A stretch of 41,567 nucleotides of DNA, taken from positions 1 to 41,567 of IMG/VR virus record IMGVR_UViG_3300023443_000076, one strand, 5' to 3'. The notes below the pieces were generated by a model that was not told the DNA's origin, did not search any database, and saw only the letters and a program-made list of their open reading frames with translations. Origin of the DNA: a virus. Of the stretch, positions 1 to 8,124 are shown in pieces (position 1 is the stretch's first letter; every line of letters begins with the position of its first letter). The position numbers and the translations under genes were made by a program.

Positions 1-144
1 GTGCGGTAGGTGCAGGACTTACTGCTTTTACTACGGGCGTTCCTCTTCCAGAGGTGCAGCGACAACGAGGAGAAGCTAGACTAGGGCTGCAGACATCTAG
101 GGATGAAGCACGGATTAACTCTCTTGTGCGAGGCGCTCAACAGC
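1..144. repeat. Terminal direct repeat, left copy (circular junction)
   Basis: These 144 bases are repeated exactly at 41424-41567. The repeat lies inside a coding sequence that stays open across the join, so this is the overlap left when a circular or circularly permuted genome is assembled, giving a unique length of 41,423 bp. It could also be a true short terminal redundancy, but a position in mid-gene favours assembly overlap. Confidence 0.95.
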
Positions 145-1214
145 TTAAACAGATCCGTGATCCTCAACAGAAGATAGCCTTTTTGCAGCAACGAAAGATT
201 GATTTACAACAAGCTGGAATCGGCACACAAGATACAGATGAGGGTATTGCTCTGGCTCAAGCTGGACGATTCGATGAATTAGAGCAAATCACTGATCAAG
301 CTATTGCATTAGGGCAGCAGATTTCAGGCGCTGGAAGGGCATCAGCTAGAGCATTTGCACCACAAACAATAAGGAAAGTAGTTGGCAAGGATGAGAAAGG
401 TGAGGATATATTCGGTCTAGTTAGTCGGCAGATAGTCTTTGATCCAGCTACTCAAACATCTAGAGTTGTTGAAACTCCAATTGAAGGCGAAATAGTGACT
501 TCTACAGGAGAAACAATCACTCAACGAAGATTAGGGGAAATCCAAGCTGCAGGGCTAAAAAAAGAAGCTGAAGAAACAGGTAAAGCATTAGGAGCAGCTA
601 AAACCGCGCCATTAGTTGCTAAAACTAAGTCAACAATAGAAACTGCTGTTAAATTAGCTTCAAAAGAAGCATCAGCTAGAGGTGAGACACTAACAGACTT
701 AACCCGATCTGAAGCTGCATTGCCTGGGCTGAGAGAAGCTGTGGGCCAATTGAAGGAATTAGCTCTAGTAGCTACTAGTACCATTGCAGGAAGAATTTTT
801 GATACTGCAAGTAAAGAACTTGGTTTTGGATCAACAACGGGTGCCGATGCTAGAGCTAAATTTATTGCAGTTGTAAACAACCAAGTTTTACCTTTGTTAA
901 AAGCTACATTCGGCGGTGCTTTTTCGGTAGAGGAGGGAAACTCCTTGAAAGCCACAATGGGTGATCCTGATGCTACTCCAAACCAAAAAATACAACAACT
1001 TAATGCTTTTATTGATCAAAAAGTAAGAGATATACAATCAAAACAAAGAGAAGTTGGTCAGGAAGTAACACCAACAGAGGAATTAAGAACAGGGCAGCCT
1101 CTATTTAGTTCTGTTCTTAATCGTAATATTACTGAACAGGATATTCAGGATACATTAACTGCTAATCCAGGTACCAACAGAGAGCAACTTCTGCAACAAT
1201 TAGGTGTTCAATAA
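1..1214 (+). CDS. Internal virion / DNA ejection protein, 3' part (start lies at 41384)
   Basis: The frame is already open at base 3 and continues from the ATG at 41384 across the circular join, giving a 417-residue protein. A GTG at 54 looks like a start only because the sequence was cut here. The protein is rich in Ala, Gln, Glu and Arg with long predicted helices and no signal peptide. It sits between an S74-ended internal protein and a 778-residue large protein, the usual place for the set of proteins a podophage ejects with its DNA. Its stop overlaps the next ATG (TAATG at 1212-1216). Function is inferred from position and composition only. Confidence 0.75.
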   Translation, partial: AVGAGLTAFTTGVPLPEVQRQRGEARLGLQTSRDEARINSLVRGAQQLKQIRDPQQKIAFLQQRKIDLQQAGIGTQDTDEGIALAQAGRFDELEQITDQAIALGQQISGAGRASARAFAPQTIRKVVGKDEKGEDIFGLVSRQIVFDPATQTSRVVETPIEGEIVTSTGETITQRRLGEIQAAGLKKEAEETGKALGAAKTAPLVAKTKSTIETAVKLASKEASARGETLTDLTRSEAALPGLREAVGQLKELALVATSTIAGRIFDTASKELGFGSTTGADARAKFIAVVNNQVLPLLKATFGGAFSVEEGNSLKATMGDPDATPNQKIQQLNAFIDQKVRDIQSKQREVGQEVTPTEELRTGQPLFSSVLNRNITEQDIQDTLTANPGTNREQLLQQLGVQ

Positions 1215-3550
1215 TGGCCGATCTATTAGCAGAATTACAACAACAGCCCATCGGGGCTCAACCACCTCCTATAGGCATTCAGCCAGTTCCTACAGGCGTT
1301 CAACCAGCTCCTCTAGGCGGTCAACCAACACCAACGGGAGGGGTTAACCTATTAGCAGAGTTACAGGCGCAACAAGCTCCAGCAGCACCAGCAGCTCCAA
1401 CTTTTGATGTTGAGGGTGAACGACAACGGAGATTGCAGGAGTTAGCTCAAGAACCAGGCGTGATAGAATCGACACTTATTGCTGCTGGTCGTGGTCTGAC
1501 AACAGTTGGACGGGGTGTAGAGCGGTTAACAGGACTTGATATTCCTGGTATTGAACCTGAAGAAAGAATTGAACGAGAAGCTTTTGAAGCTCTACAGGTT
1601 GAGCGCCCAGTTGCTGCCTTTGTCGGTGAGATTGCAGGAGAAGCAGCACCATTCTTAATAGGAGGAATCGCCAGTGTTCCAGCTAAAATACTTCCGCGTC
1701 TCGCGGCATCGTTCGGTCTTGGTGCCGCTGAGGGAGCCGCAATTGCTGCAGGCCAAGGTGCAACACCAGAACAAATCGCTAGGACGGCAGGTTTGGGAGG
1801 CACTTTTGCGAGTGCTGCTGAATTGGCTCTGCCTGTGTTTGGTCGCGTACTTGGTCGCACACTGAGAAAATTAACAGGTAAAAATATTGATGAAGTCGTT
1901 GATTCTGCTGGGAATATTAGTGCAGAAGTCAAAAAAGTGCTTGATGGTGCAGGCGTAACAGTTGAGCAATTGCAGGATGAAGCTGTACGGACGATTCGTG
2001 AGGCTGCTGATACTCCTGAAGGACTGGCAAGGTTAAAAGCTGGTTTGGAAGCTGGAGAGACACCAGAACTAGCGGCTAGAGCTACTCTATTCGATGATCT
2101 CGGTATTCCTACCACTAGGTCGCGTTTAGAGCAAACACCAGAAGCATTCCTTGAAGAGCGCAGATTGGCAAGGCAAGTTGATTCAAAACCCGCTCAAGAA
2201 CTTAGAGAGAGGCTTGCTGCTGAATCTCAAGGCTTTAAGGATGTATCTGAAAAACTCGCTGATGATCTTGGTTTTGGTAAAGATGCGGGCATTTCAATTA
2301 AGGGTGCTATTGATGCTAGGCGTACAGGTGAAAAGGCAAAAGTTACAGCGCTTTATGATGATCTAAAAACAAAAAGCCAAGGTCGAGGGATTCCATTGGC
2401 AGGTGATGAAATAACAAACGCTTTGCAAACTGATGATGTTCGCAGCTTGGTGGGTCGATTGTCACAGAATGAAGTGGATGACCTGAACGATAGGCTTATT
2501 GAGTTCGGCATTGATACTAATCCTGAGAGGGTGGCTAAATGGGTTGAAACACGTGCAGCTAAAGCAGGTGGTTTGCCTACTAAAACTGATGTTACACCTT
2601 TGAACGTTCTTAATTTCAATGAATTCAGAAAGTCGCTTAATTCCATGCTTGGTCCTGATTCATCTAATGAGCTTCGTGGAGTAGCAGGAAGAATTAAAGA
2701 AGGTCTGGATGCTGAGATATCAGTTCTTGAAAAGCAATTAAAAACGGGCGAACTTGGTGCTGCTGGACAGATTAGTCTTGATGCTATTGAAGCGGCTAAA
2801 AGAGCTACTAATGCATCTCGGTTGTTTAAAGAAGAATTTGGACCGGATAAAATAGTTAGCACTCTGATCAGACCAAAAAAAGGCAGTTTTGATGAACCTC
2901 AAATATTGGCTTCTGAAGTTGTTAGAAAAATGCTTTCCCCGAGGGACAAAATAGGCACAGAAGAAGCTATTGAATCGATTACTGCAACGCTTAGAAAATC
3001 AGGCGCAAAAGGCAAACAATCATTAGGGGATCTTCAGGCGGCTACTGCCTTAGATCTGATGGAGTTTGCCACCAAAGCCAAGGGCGGAAAGTTGGATGGT
3101 GGCGTTATTGAGTGGTCCGGTGTTAATTTTGGTAAACGATTCGATGCGATGGGGAAGCGCAGATTGAGTGCTATTTTCCAAGATAATCCGCAAGCACTTA
3201 ATATGTTAAAAAAATTAAGGGCAGCTGGAGATTTGAAAACAGAATTTAAGACGGTCGCGAAATCATCTGGCACATCTGATGATTTAATTAACTTCTTTGA
3301 CAGAGTGCCGTTTATTAAAAACCTATTCTCTGCAGTGGGAGGGGTCGCTGCTGGACCTGGTGGGGTGGTTGCTGGGGAACTTGCACAAAAAGGCGCGCAA
3401 GGTATTAAGGCTAGACAAATAAGAAAGGTAGTTAAAAAGCGTCTGGATACTTCACCAGTGTTACGCAAACAGGCACAAACTCACAGGCTCTTATATCCAA
3501 ATATTTTGGCTGTTTTGGGTATTGAATCAGTCACAACGGAGAAAGAATAA
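1214..3550 (+). CDS. Large internal virion / ejection protein
   Basis: This 778-residue protein begins with a low-complexity stretch of Gln-Pro-Ile/Val-Gly-rich repeats (about residues 12-45), then a region with two Gly/Ala-rich hydrophobic segments around residues 130-210 that could insert into a membrane, followed by long charged helices. A further Gly-rich hydrophobic segment lies near residue 705. Large helical proteins with Ala/Gly membrane-active segments in this position are typical DNA-ejection proteins of podophages. No lytic transglycosylase motif was recognised. The start overlaps the previous stop and the end overlaps the tail protein start, so it is translated as part of a coupled block. 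Confidence 0.7.
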   Translation: MADLLAELQQQPIGAQPPPIGIQPVPTGVQPAPLGGQPTPTGGVNLLAELQAQQAPAAPAAPTFDVEGERQRRLQELAQEPGVIESTLIAAGRGLTTVGRGVERLTGLDIPGIEPEERIEREAFEALQVERPVAAFVGEIAGEAAPFLIGGIASVPAKILPRLAASFGLGAAEGAAIAAGQGATPEQIARTAGLGGTFASAAELALPVFGRVLGRTLRKLTGKNIDEVVDSAGNISAEVKKVLDGAGVTVEQLQDEAVRTIREAADTPEGLARLKAGLEAGETPELAARATLFDDLGIPTTRSRLEQTPEAFLEERRLARQVDSKPAQELRERLAAESQGFKDVSEKLADDLGFGKDAGISIKGAIDARRTGEKAKVTALYDDLKTKSQGRGIPLAGDEITNALQTDDVRSLVGRLSQNEVDDLNDRLIEFGIDTNPERVAKWVETRAAKAGGLPTKTDVTPLNVLNFNEFRKSLNSMLGPDSSNELRGVAGRIKEGLDAEISVLEKQLKTGELGAAGQISLDAIEAAKRATNASRLFKEEFGPDKIVSTLIRPKKGSFDEPQILASEVVRKMLSPRDKIGTEEAIESITATLRKSGAKGKQSLGDLQAATALDLMEFATKAKGGKLDGGVIEWSGVNFGKRFDAMGKRRLSAIFQDNPQALNMLKKLRAAGDLKTEFKTVAKSSGTSDDLINFFDRVPFIKNLFSAVGGVAAGPGGVVAGELAQKGAQGIKARQIRKVVKKRLDTSPVLRKQAQTHRLLYPNILAVLGIESVTTEKE

Positions 3551-4740
3551 TGGCGTCACGTTTTGTATTACCAGTCGCAGATGTAGGAAATGGGATTTCA
3601 CCTGCAGACGGCGCAAAGCTTGAGTTTTTTATTTCAGGCACTAGTACTCAGAAAGATACTTTTTCGGATAATGCATTAACTATTCCTAATGCTAATCCTG
3701 TTATTGCTGATGGTGATGGTGTATTTCCTGATATTTTTCTCAGCCAAGATGTTGATTATAAAGTTACTCTGAAAGATAAAAATGATGTGCAGATAGGATT
3801 TAGGGAGGCAGATCCAGTTGTTGGCGGAGTATCTGTTTCAGATTTTGCTAAAACATATCTTGACGATTTAACTGCTTCGGAAACACGTACAACTCTGGAT
3901 GCAATGGGTAGAGTGGCAAGTGGTGTTACTGATAATCTTGTTACATTAGATTCTAGTGATGATGCAAAAGATTCTGGAGTTTCATTTGAAAGATTAATCC
4001 TGTCTGCCAACGCTGGGGGCACCGTTGACGCTATAACAGCTACATTCTCTCCGGCTATAACGGCACTAACAGATCAAAGGCTTGTCAGTGTTCGGGCATC
4101 TGGAGCTAATACCACCGGGCCGACATTTTCGCCTAACGGGTTGGCGGCTAAAGATATTGTTAAGAATGGCAATAAAGCATTGGCTGCTAGCGATATTCCA
4201 GGCGCAGATTTTGAAATGCTTCTTCTTTTCAATTCGACTAACGACAAGTGGGAGCTTTTAAATCCTTTCGATATTAGTGTATTTGATGCCGATAACTTTA
4301 TGCAAGTTCAAGATCGAAAACCGTCTGGAACAGACGGAGGAACCTTCACATCTGGATCTTTTGTAACAAGAACATTAGACACTGTTATAACAAATAAAAT
4401 AACTGGTGCGAGCGTATCATCTAATCAAATTACATTGCCAGCAGGGACTTATTATCTTGAGGCTACAGCTCCGGCCAGACAATGTGACCAACATAAGATT
4501 AAAATAAGAAACATAACTGGTGGCGCTGATGCCTTAATAGGATCTTCAGCTCAAGCTGCATCAGCATCAGCGACCCAAACTGATAGTTTCGTATCTGGGC
4601 TGGTTACAATACCAGCGAGCAGAGCCTTTGAAGTTCAGCACAGATGCAACACGACAAGAGCTACAGATGGGCTTGGAACCGCCTCTTCGTTCAGTGTTGT
4701 CGAGGTTTATACTGATATAAAAATATGGAAGGTAGGATAA
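3550..4740 (+). CDS. Receptor-binding tail fibre/spike protein
   Basis: The 396-residue protein starts MASRFVLPVADVGNGISPA and continues with PNANPVIADGDGVFPDIFL and VDYKVTLKDKNDVQ. This is a well-known N-terminal module (about residues 1-90) that anchors podophage tail fibres and spikes to the particle. The C-terminal 130 residues are beta-rich, with LPAGTYYLEATAPA, an LIGSSAQA segment and a final VVEVYTDIKIWKVG, like the C1q/TNF-like jelly-roll tips of phage fibres. The middle is short, so it is a compact fibre rather than a long beta-helix spike. It follows the ejection genes and precedes a probable fibre-associated protein and the lysis genes. Host receptor is unknown. Confidence 0.8.
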   Translation: MASRFVLPVADVGNGISPADGAKLEFFISGTSTQKDTFSDNALTIPNANPVIADGDGVFPDIFLSQDVDYKVTLKDKNDVQIGFREADPVVGGVSVSDFAKTYLDDLTASETRTTLDAMGRVASGVTDNLVTLDSSDDAKDSGVSFERLILSANAGGTVDAITATFSPAITALTDQRLVSVRASGANTTGPTFSPNGLAAKDIVKNGNKALAASDIPGADFEMLLLFNSTNDKWELLNPFDISVFDADNFMQVQDRKPSGTDGGTFTSGSFVTRTLDTVITNKITGASVSSNQITLPAGTYYLEATAPARQCDQHKIKIRNITGGADALIGSSAQAASASATQTDSFVSGLVTIPASRAFEVQHRCNTTRATDGLGTASSFSVVEVYTDIKIWKVG

Positions 4741-5021
4741 TGTCATACATTAAAATAGAAAATGGAATTGTTGTTCAGAAACAACCTTATCCTGAAAAAG
4801 ATTTTATTGAGGCAGGTGATTCTGTTATTTGTGGGATGTTATATGACGGGAATATATTTTCCAACCCGCCCAAACCACCACAAACAAATCAAGATGAAAT
4901 CGATGGTATTGAAGCAAGAATTACTTATAGAAGAATTAGAGAGGCCATCTTAACGCCAGGAGGAAAGGCGTGGCTTCAGACTGAAGAAAACAAGATTGAA
5001 TCTATCAGGAATAGACCATAG
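4740..5021 (+). CDS. Small protein after tail fibre, possible tail-fibre accessory protein
   Basis: The 93-residue protein starts at the ATG overlapping the fibre stop (TAATG); an in-frame upstream ATG at 4725 lies inside the fibre gene. It begins MSYIKIENGIVVQKQPYP and has a conserved-looking C-terminal part YRRIREAILTPGGKAWLQTEE. Short proteins in this position and with this N-terminal pattern are common after podophage fibre genes and are often fibre assembly or capping proteins. That role is inferred from position. Confidence 0.6.
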   Translation: MSYIKIENGIVVQKQPYPEKDFIEAGDSVICGMLYDGNIFSNPPKPPQTNQDEIDGIEARITYRRIREAILTPGGKAWLQTEENKIESIRNRP

Positions 5022-5031
5022 GAATTTTATA

Positions 5032-5142
5032 ATGGCAAAACATACAAAGAAAGTAGCAGCAGGCGGCAATGGCAAGAAACGTAAACAACGTGTCGCTGCT
5101 GGTGGTAATGGTAAGAAGCGCAAACGGACTAAGGTAGCTTAA
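5032..5142 (+). CDS. Very basic 36-residue peptide with internal tandem repeat
   Basis: ATG at 5032 to TAA at 5140-5142 encodes a peptide with the unit VAAGGNGKKRK occurring twice, plus MAKHTKK at the start. About 40 percent of residues are Lys or Arg. It could bind nucleic acid or be a virion-associated condensing peptide. It is spaced 10 bases after the previous stop and 1 base before the next gene, as expected for a translated member of this operon. Confidence 0.6.
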   Translation: MAKHTKKVAAGGNGKKRKQRVAAGGNGKKRKRTKVA

Positions 5143-5143
5143 T

Positions 5144-5581
5144 ATGCTTGCAATAACGCTTTGTATTTTTGGTGTCTTATGTCTGACTCAGAAGATTCCT
5201 GCGAGGCGCTTTGTTGCTTGTGTTATAGCAGCCACTGAGGCTTTGCATTATGGGTTCTTTAACGATTTAGACGGTCTTATGTATTATGGTTCGGCAGCAT
5301 TATTTGATTTGCTGGCAATCATTTTAATAGTAAATCTCGCTACCCCTACTGTCCTTGCCAAACAGATGTTATATATTAGCATTGTATCTATAGTATTAAA
5401 TTATATAGGGTGGACATTATGGCTAACCTATATGCCACCTACACTTTATAACTGGAGTTTTGTTGTTTTAAATCTCTTTACAATAATCTGCCTGATAAAA
5501 AGGGAGCCTGGGCATGGACGACACGCTTCAAATAATAACGGCAATTCTATCGTTTTCTGTCATAATTACTTTAGCCGTTAA
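5144..5581 (+). CDS. Four-segment membrane protein in lysis cassette
   Basis: The 145-residue protein has about four hydrophobic segments (around residues 1-15, 45-68, 72-96 and 102-118) and a hydrophilic tail. It begins one base after the basic peptide gene. Its 3' end overlaps the next gene in another frame (5514-5581). It may be a holin-like or accessory membrane protein, but no family was recognised. Confidence 0.6.
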   Translation: MLAITLCIFGVLCLTQKIPARRFVACVIAATEALHYGFFNDLDGLMYYGSAALFDLLAIILIVNLATPTVLAKQMLYISIVSIVLNYIGWTLWLTYMPPTLYNWSFVVLNLFTIICLIKREPGHGRHASNNNGNSIVFCHNYFSR

Positions 5582-5705
5582 CTACTTACTGGATTATAGA
5601 CAGTGTCATGACTTTAAAACACGTAATAGCAGAATATGCCCCCACTGTTCTGCAAAGCCCAAAAGCTGCCCTGACTGTCAGCGGCGGGACAATAGCAACG
5701 GGTAG
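5514..5705 (+). CDS. Small membrane-anchored Cys-rich protein, spanin-like position
   Basis: The 63-residue protein has one N-terminal transmembrane segment (about residues 6-26) and a C-terminal tail with ICPHCSAKPKSCPDC, a CxxC-x6-CxxC pattern suited to a metal or disulphides. A GGGAG ribosome site lies upstream of the ATG. The gene overlaps both neighbours in other frames, as nested lysis genes often do. A spanin or lysis-regulator role is possible but there is no lipobox. Confidence 0.5.
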   Translation: MDDTLQIITAILSFSVIITLAVNYLLDYRQCHDFKTRNSRICPHCSAKPKSCPDCQRRDNSNG

Positions 5706-5919
5706 CGCTACTTGGCTATCTTGGATACCTCAAGATATCGGGTTTTATGCTTCAGCCGTTGGTATCGTTCTTTCTCTGGTATTTATTTACAACAACATCA
5801 GGGGTGGGATTATTAAGCGCCGCCTTGATTTGGAAGAATATCAAGTAGCTAAGCTCCAGAAAGAACAGCTAACCCATGAATTAGATGAAATAAGGAAGAA
5901 GAATGAGCCTGGGGAATAA
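5608..5919 (+). CDS. Holin-like protein (HP1-type arrangement)
   Basis: The 103-residue protein has two hydrophobic segments (about residues 22-42 and 46-66) followed by a charged coiled-coil tail (RRLDLEEYQVAKLQKEQLT). This layout matches the HP1-type phage holin family, although a coiled tail would also suit an inner-membrane spanin. It overlaps the upstream Cys-rich gene and the downstream endolysin start (5903). Confidence 0.55.
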   Translation: MTLKHVIAEYAPTVLQSPKAALTVSGGTIATGSATWLSWIPQDIGFYASAVGIVLSLVFIYNNIRGGIIKRRLDLEEYQVAKLQKEQLTHELDEIRKKNEPGE

Positions 5920-6238
5920 ACAAAGACAATTTACAAGAATGGTAGGGCTATTAATCGAATGGGCTTATCAGAACGGCTATGAGTTAACATTTGGTGATGC
6001 ATACCGTGATCCGCGAGTTTTTGGCCCAGTTGGAGAGAAGAAAGGATATGGGCGCTCCAAATCAAACCATAAAGTTAGACTGGCAGTAGACTTTAATTTA
6101 TTTAAAGACGGAAGATATTTGACAGCCACAGAAGATCACCGACCATTGGGTGAATACTGGGAATCTATAGGCGGGGCATGGGGTGGCAGATTCAATGACG
6201 GGAATCACTATTCACTGGAACATCAAGGTAGACGATAA
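5903..6238 (+). CDS. Endolysin, M15-type L-Ala-D-Glu / D-Ala-D-Ala peptidase
   Basis: The 111-residue protein cleaves peptidoglycan cross-linking peptides in the periplasm. The M15 zinc site is visible: SNHKVRLAVDFNLF gives His56 and Asp63 (HxxxxxxD), and NDGNHYSLE gives the third ligand His102. There is no signal peptide, so export depends on a holin. The length suits minimal phage M15 endolysins. AAGGAAGA precedes the ATG and the stop overlaps the next start (TAATG). Confidence 0.88.
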   Translation: MSLGNKQRQFTRMVGLLIEWAYQNGYELTFGDAYRDPRVFGPVGEKKGYGRSKSNHKVRLAVDFNLFKDGRYLTATEDHRPLGEYWESIGGAWGGRFNDGNHYSLEHQGRR

Positions 6239-6807
6239 TGTCGAAACTCATAGACATCATTAAATCGGTAGGCGCTGGGATTATTCGTGAAGTAGTCCCA
6301 GGCGGCGGCTTATTGCTTGGCGCTATTAATGCCGTCTTGCCAGCAGATAAGAAGTTGCCTGATATGGCAACAGGCCAAGATATTGATTATGTCATTAAAG
6401 GGTTGCCTGCTAGTCAACGTTCCGCCATATTAAATAAAGAGTTTGATATTGAGCTGGCGCAGATCAAGGAAGGTAACGCGACCCTAAGAGTAATGCTTGA
6501 GCAAGACGCTAAGAACCCTCATTCTACCCGCCCTAAGATCGCCCTAGGGGCTTTTAGGGTTGTAGCCTTCTCATGTATCACAGTTATCTCCGTCTGGTCT
6601 TACGGCGTACTTACGGGCGATTCTGTACTAGTTAAAGCTGTTATGGATGGCTGGGCATTTATCTTAGCTGCTATTGCACCGCTTACTGTATTGTTACAGT
6701 CTTATTTCGGCGTATTGAAGACAGAGCATAGAAACAGACTTGATGCCGCCAATGGATCTACCACTAGCGGTATAGCTAGCCTTATCTCATCTTTTATCAA
6801 GCGTTAA
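6238..6807 (+). CDS. 3TM-type phage holin
   Basis: The 189-residue protein has an N-terminal amphipathic Gly-rich region (GGGLLLGAINAVLP), a central helical region (AILNKEFDIELAQIKEG) and two or three C-terminal membrane segments (about residues 105-122 and 130-158). This matches the holin family related to gene transfer agents. It directly follows the endolysin and is the last rightward gene before the convergent leftward operon. Confidence 0.75.
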   Translation: MSKLIDIIKSVGAGIIREVVPGGGLLLGAINAVLPADKKLPDMATGQDIDYVIKGLPASQRSAILNKEFDIELAQIKEGNATLRVMLEQDAKNPHSTRPKIALGAFRVVAFSCITVISVWSYGVLTGDSVLVKAVMDGWAFILAAIAPLTVLLQSYFGVLKTEHRNRLDAANGSTTSGIASLISSFIKR

Positions 6808-6811
6808 TATT

Positions 6812-6827
6812 TTCGGGCTCCTTATCC
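6812..6827. repeat. Partial third copy of linker A at the operon convergence
   Basis: These 16 bases match the hairpin's left arm and loop in the 82-bp linker at 7378-7459 and 17600-17681. On the minus strand they follow the last leftward gene, and the flanking bases AACAC are also partly shared. It marks the boundary between the leftward accessory operon and the lysis genes. Confidence 0.6.
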
Positions 6828-6850
6828 CTAGTGTGTTGCTAATTCCCTCC

Positions 6851-7093
6851 CTACCAGTCATCTCTACATGATTCTTTATTAACGCCTGACATAGCCATTG
6901 CTACACGGTCGCACCTTGTTTCTATGTACGGGCCACAAGTCACATAAACTCTAAACCCTGGCGTTGAATATTTTTCATGCATTTCTTGGATCTTCTTCTC
7001 AGCAGGGCATTCAAGAACTGTTACCGTTTTATTCTCAAATCCTGATCGTTTCATAATTATCAATGTAAGCTCGAACAATATACCTTCTATCAT
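6851..7093 (-). CDS. Hypothetical protein, last gene of leftward operon
   Basis: The 80-residue protein starts MIEGILFELTLIIMKRSG. The ATG at 7093 is chosen because GGAGG stands 5 bases upstream; a GTG four codons earlier has no such site. It has Cys in VLECPAEKK and YVTCGPYIETRC. No family was recognised. It is convergent with the holin gene, 43 bases away. Confidence 0.5.
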   Translation of the reverse strand: MIEGILFELTLIIMKRSGFENKTVTVLECPAEKKIQEMHEKYSTPGFRVYVTCGPYIETRCDRVAMAMSGVNKESCRDDW

Positions 7094-7179
7094 ATTGGCC
7101 TCCACATTATTATGGTGAGGTTGTTTATCCCTCTATGCCTCAACCGTGTTTGGTTTGCTCATGGCCATTACCTTCAGCA

Positions 7180-7383
7180 TTATCCCCCACAATCAACAGA
7201 CAATGGCAAGCTCTGCTCCCAAAATGCTGCCCTTTCATCGGCTTCAATGCTGGCAATATCTTTAATACATGGGTAGCAACAGCTTTCGGTATCTTCGGGC
7301 AGCAACTTTCCGCGCACTTCCTCTTTTCGTTCACGCTTATTAAAAACAAATTTCTTGTTGCAGCATGGACAGATTCGTTTCAT
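7180..7383 (-). CDS. Zinc-ribbon-like small protein
   Basis: The 67-residue protein opens MKRICPCCNKKFVF and has a second Cys pair (ESCCYPC at about residues 34-39), so a four-Cys zinc knuckle is likely. The start codon and its AAGGAG site lie inside linker A (7378-7459), which is shared with an unrelated gene at 17676. About 86 bases with no evident gene separate it from the next gene downstream. Confidence 0.55.
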   Translation of the reverse strand: MKRICPCCNKKFVFNKRERKEEVRGKLLPEDTESCCYPCIKDIASIEADERAAFWEQSLPLSVDCGG

Positions 7384-7459
7384 ACCTGCTCCTTATCATT
7401 AATCACTTATATAACAGTCGGATAAAAAGACCCTTCGGGCTCCTTATCCTTGGTGTTAT
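7378..7459 (-). repeat. Linker A, left copy (82 bp, inverted relative to 17600-17681)
   Basis: All 82 bases match the reverse complement of 17600-17681. Read in the direction of the genes it begins ATAAC (containing the stop of the upstream gene), has a 13-bp hairpin with GAA loop and one bulged T, then GTTAT, a spacer and AAGGAG, and ends in the start codon of the next gene. Two G-U pairs in the hairpin fit only the coding sense. Confidence 0.95.
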
Positions 7460-7623
7460 GCGCCTAGTATTAAGTAGCTAGACATCAATCCTGCCCCTGC
7501 CGCGCTCATTATGTTTAACATTCCTGGCGCTGCGTGCTTTCCACTACCAAGCAATATGCACATCTCCGGCAATATGTAGCCAAATGTGAGAAACCCAGCA
7601 ATACCTAAAATTTGTAATATCAT
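7456..7623 (-). CDS. Small hydrophobic membrane protein between linkers A and B
   Basis: The ATG at 7623 follows GGAG and encodes 55 residues, nearly all hydrophobic (MILQILGIAGFLTFGYILPE and AAGAGLMSSYLILGA), suggesting two membrane segments. Its TAA is the first part of linker A. In the other operon the same two linkers enclose a different, soluble gene (17407-17598), so this gene looks like an exchangeable cassette. Confidence 0.6.
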   Translation of the reverse strand: MILQILGIAGFLTFGYILPEMCILLGSGKHAAPGMLNIMSAAGAGLMSSYLILGA

Positions 7624-7644
7624 TTTATTCTCCAATTCTTGATG

Positions 7645-7697
7645 TATAACAAATCATTCGTAGTGGACTGCTACGCAGCCCCTCAATTCAAACGTTA
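7645..7697 (-). repeat. Linker B, left copy (53 bp, inverted relative to 17331-17383)
   Basis: 52 of 53 bases match the reverse complement of 17331-17383. The ends are TAAC and GTTA. The core is a 7-bp hairpin, GGGCTGC-GTA-GCAGTCC with one G-T pair. The stop codon of the upstream gene (7688-7690) lies inside it. Size and shape resemble integron attC sites. Confidence 0.93.
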
Positions 7698-8107
7698 CGC
7701 GGCTTGTGATAACACAATTTACAAATATGCCGGAGCCCATCAGCGTTTCTCTTATCTGCATAGAAATATTCTTTGTTAGCAGGATGATTACTCCAACAAC
7801 GATGGCAAAACTTCATTCCCGATTCGGGCGCAGGTTTTTCAGGACGAATCTCTCGTTCCAACTCTGCATGAACGCGGATTTGCTCTAGCTCATACTGGAC
7901 CGCATCAAGTTCTTTCCTATGCTGATGCAATCTCTCGGTGACCTTTACGCACTGGCTATCAAGTTTATTTATCGTATCTTGTGCCTTTAGCCGTGTATGT
8001 ATTTGGAGCAGATTCCCTCTAGAGACAAGACCATTCAGCGTTAGCATTTCGGCTTTGATCTCCTGCTCTCTTTCGTATAAATCGACTTTGTGCTGTTGTT
8101 CAATCAT
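7688..8107 (-). CDS. Coiled-coil protein with C-terminal zinc motif
   Basis: The 139-residue protein has a long charged helical region (about residues 1-90) and a C-terminal module FCHRCWSNHPANKEYFYADKR followed by LRHICKLCYH, a CxxC plus CxxC zinc-binding pattern with the tail common in phage HNH-associated proteins. The ATG at 8107 has GGAG upstream; the TTG at 8122 is less likely. It ends within linker B. Confidence 0.6.
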   Translation of the reverse strand: MIEQQHKVDLYEREQEIKAEMLTLNGLVSRGNLLQIHTRLKAQDTINKLDSQCVKVTERLHQHRKELDAVQYELEQIRVHAELEREIRPEKPAPESGMKFCHRCWSNHPANKEYFYADKRNADGLRHICKLCYHKPRNV

Positions 8108-8124
8108 CGCCTTTGTCTCCAACG

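Noticed and set aside
54-1214. Separate gene starting at GTG 54
   Set aside because: The frame is open upstream to the ATG at 41384 through the circular join; GTG 54 lacks a ribosome site.
1447-3468. Long minus-strand frames of 144-222 codons opposite the ejection genes
   Set aside because: They mirror Ala/Gly-rich coding on the plus strand, lack ribosome sites and run against the operon.
7378-7459. Linker A as merely a transcription terminator
   Set aside because: The hairpin lacks a T-run after its stem, and the perfect identity extends 40 bases past it to the next start codon, more than a terminator would require.
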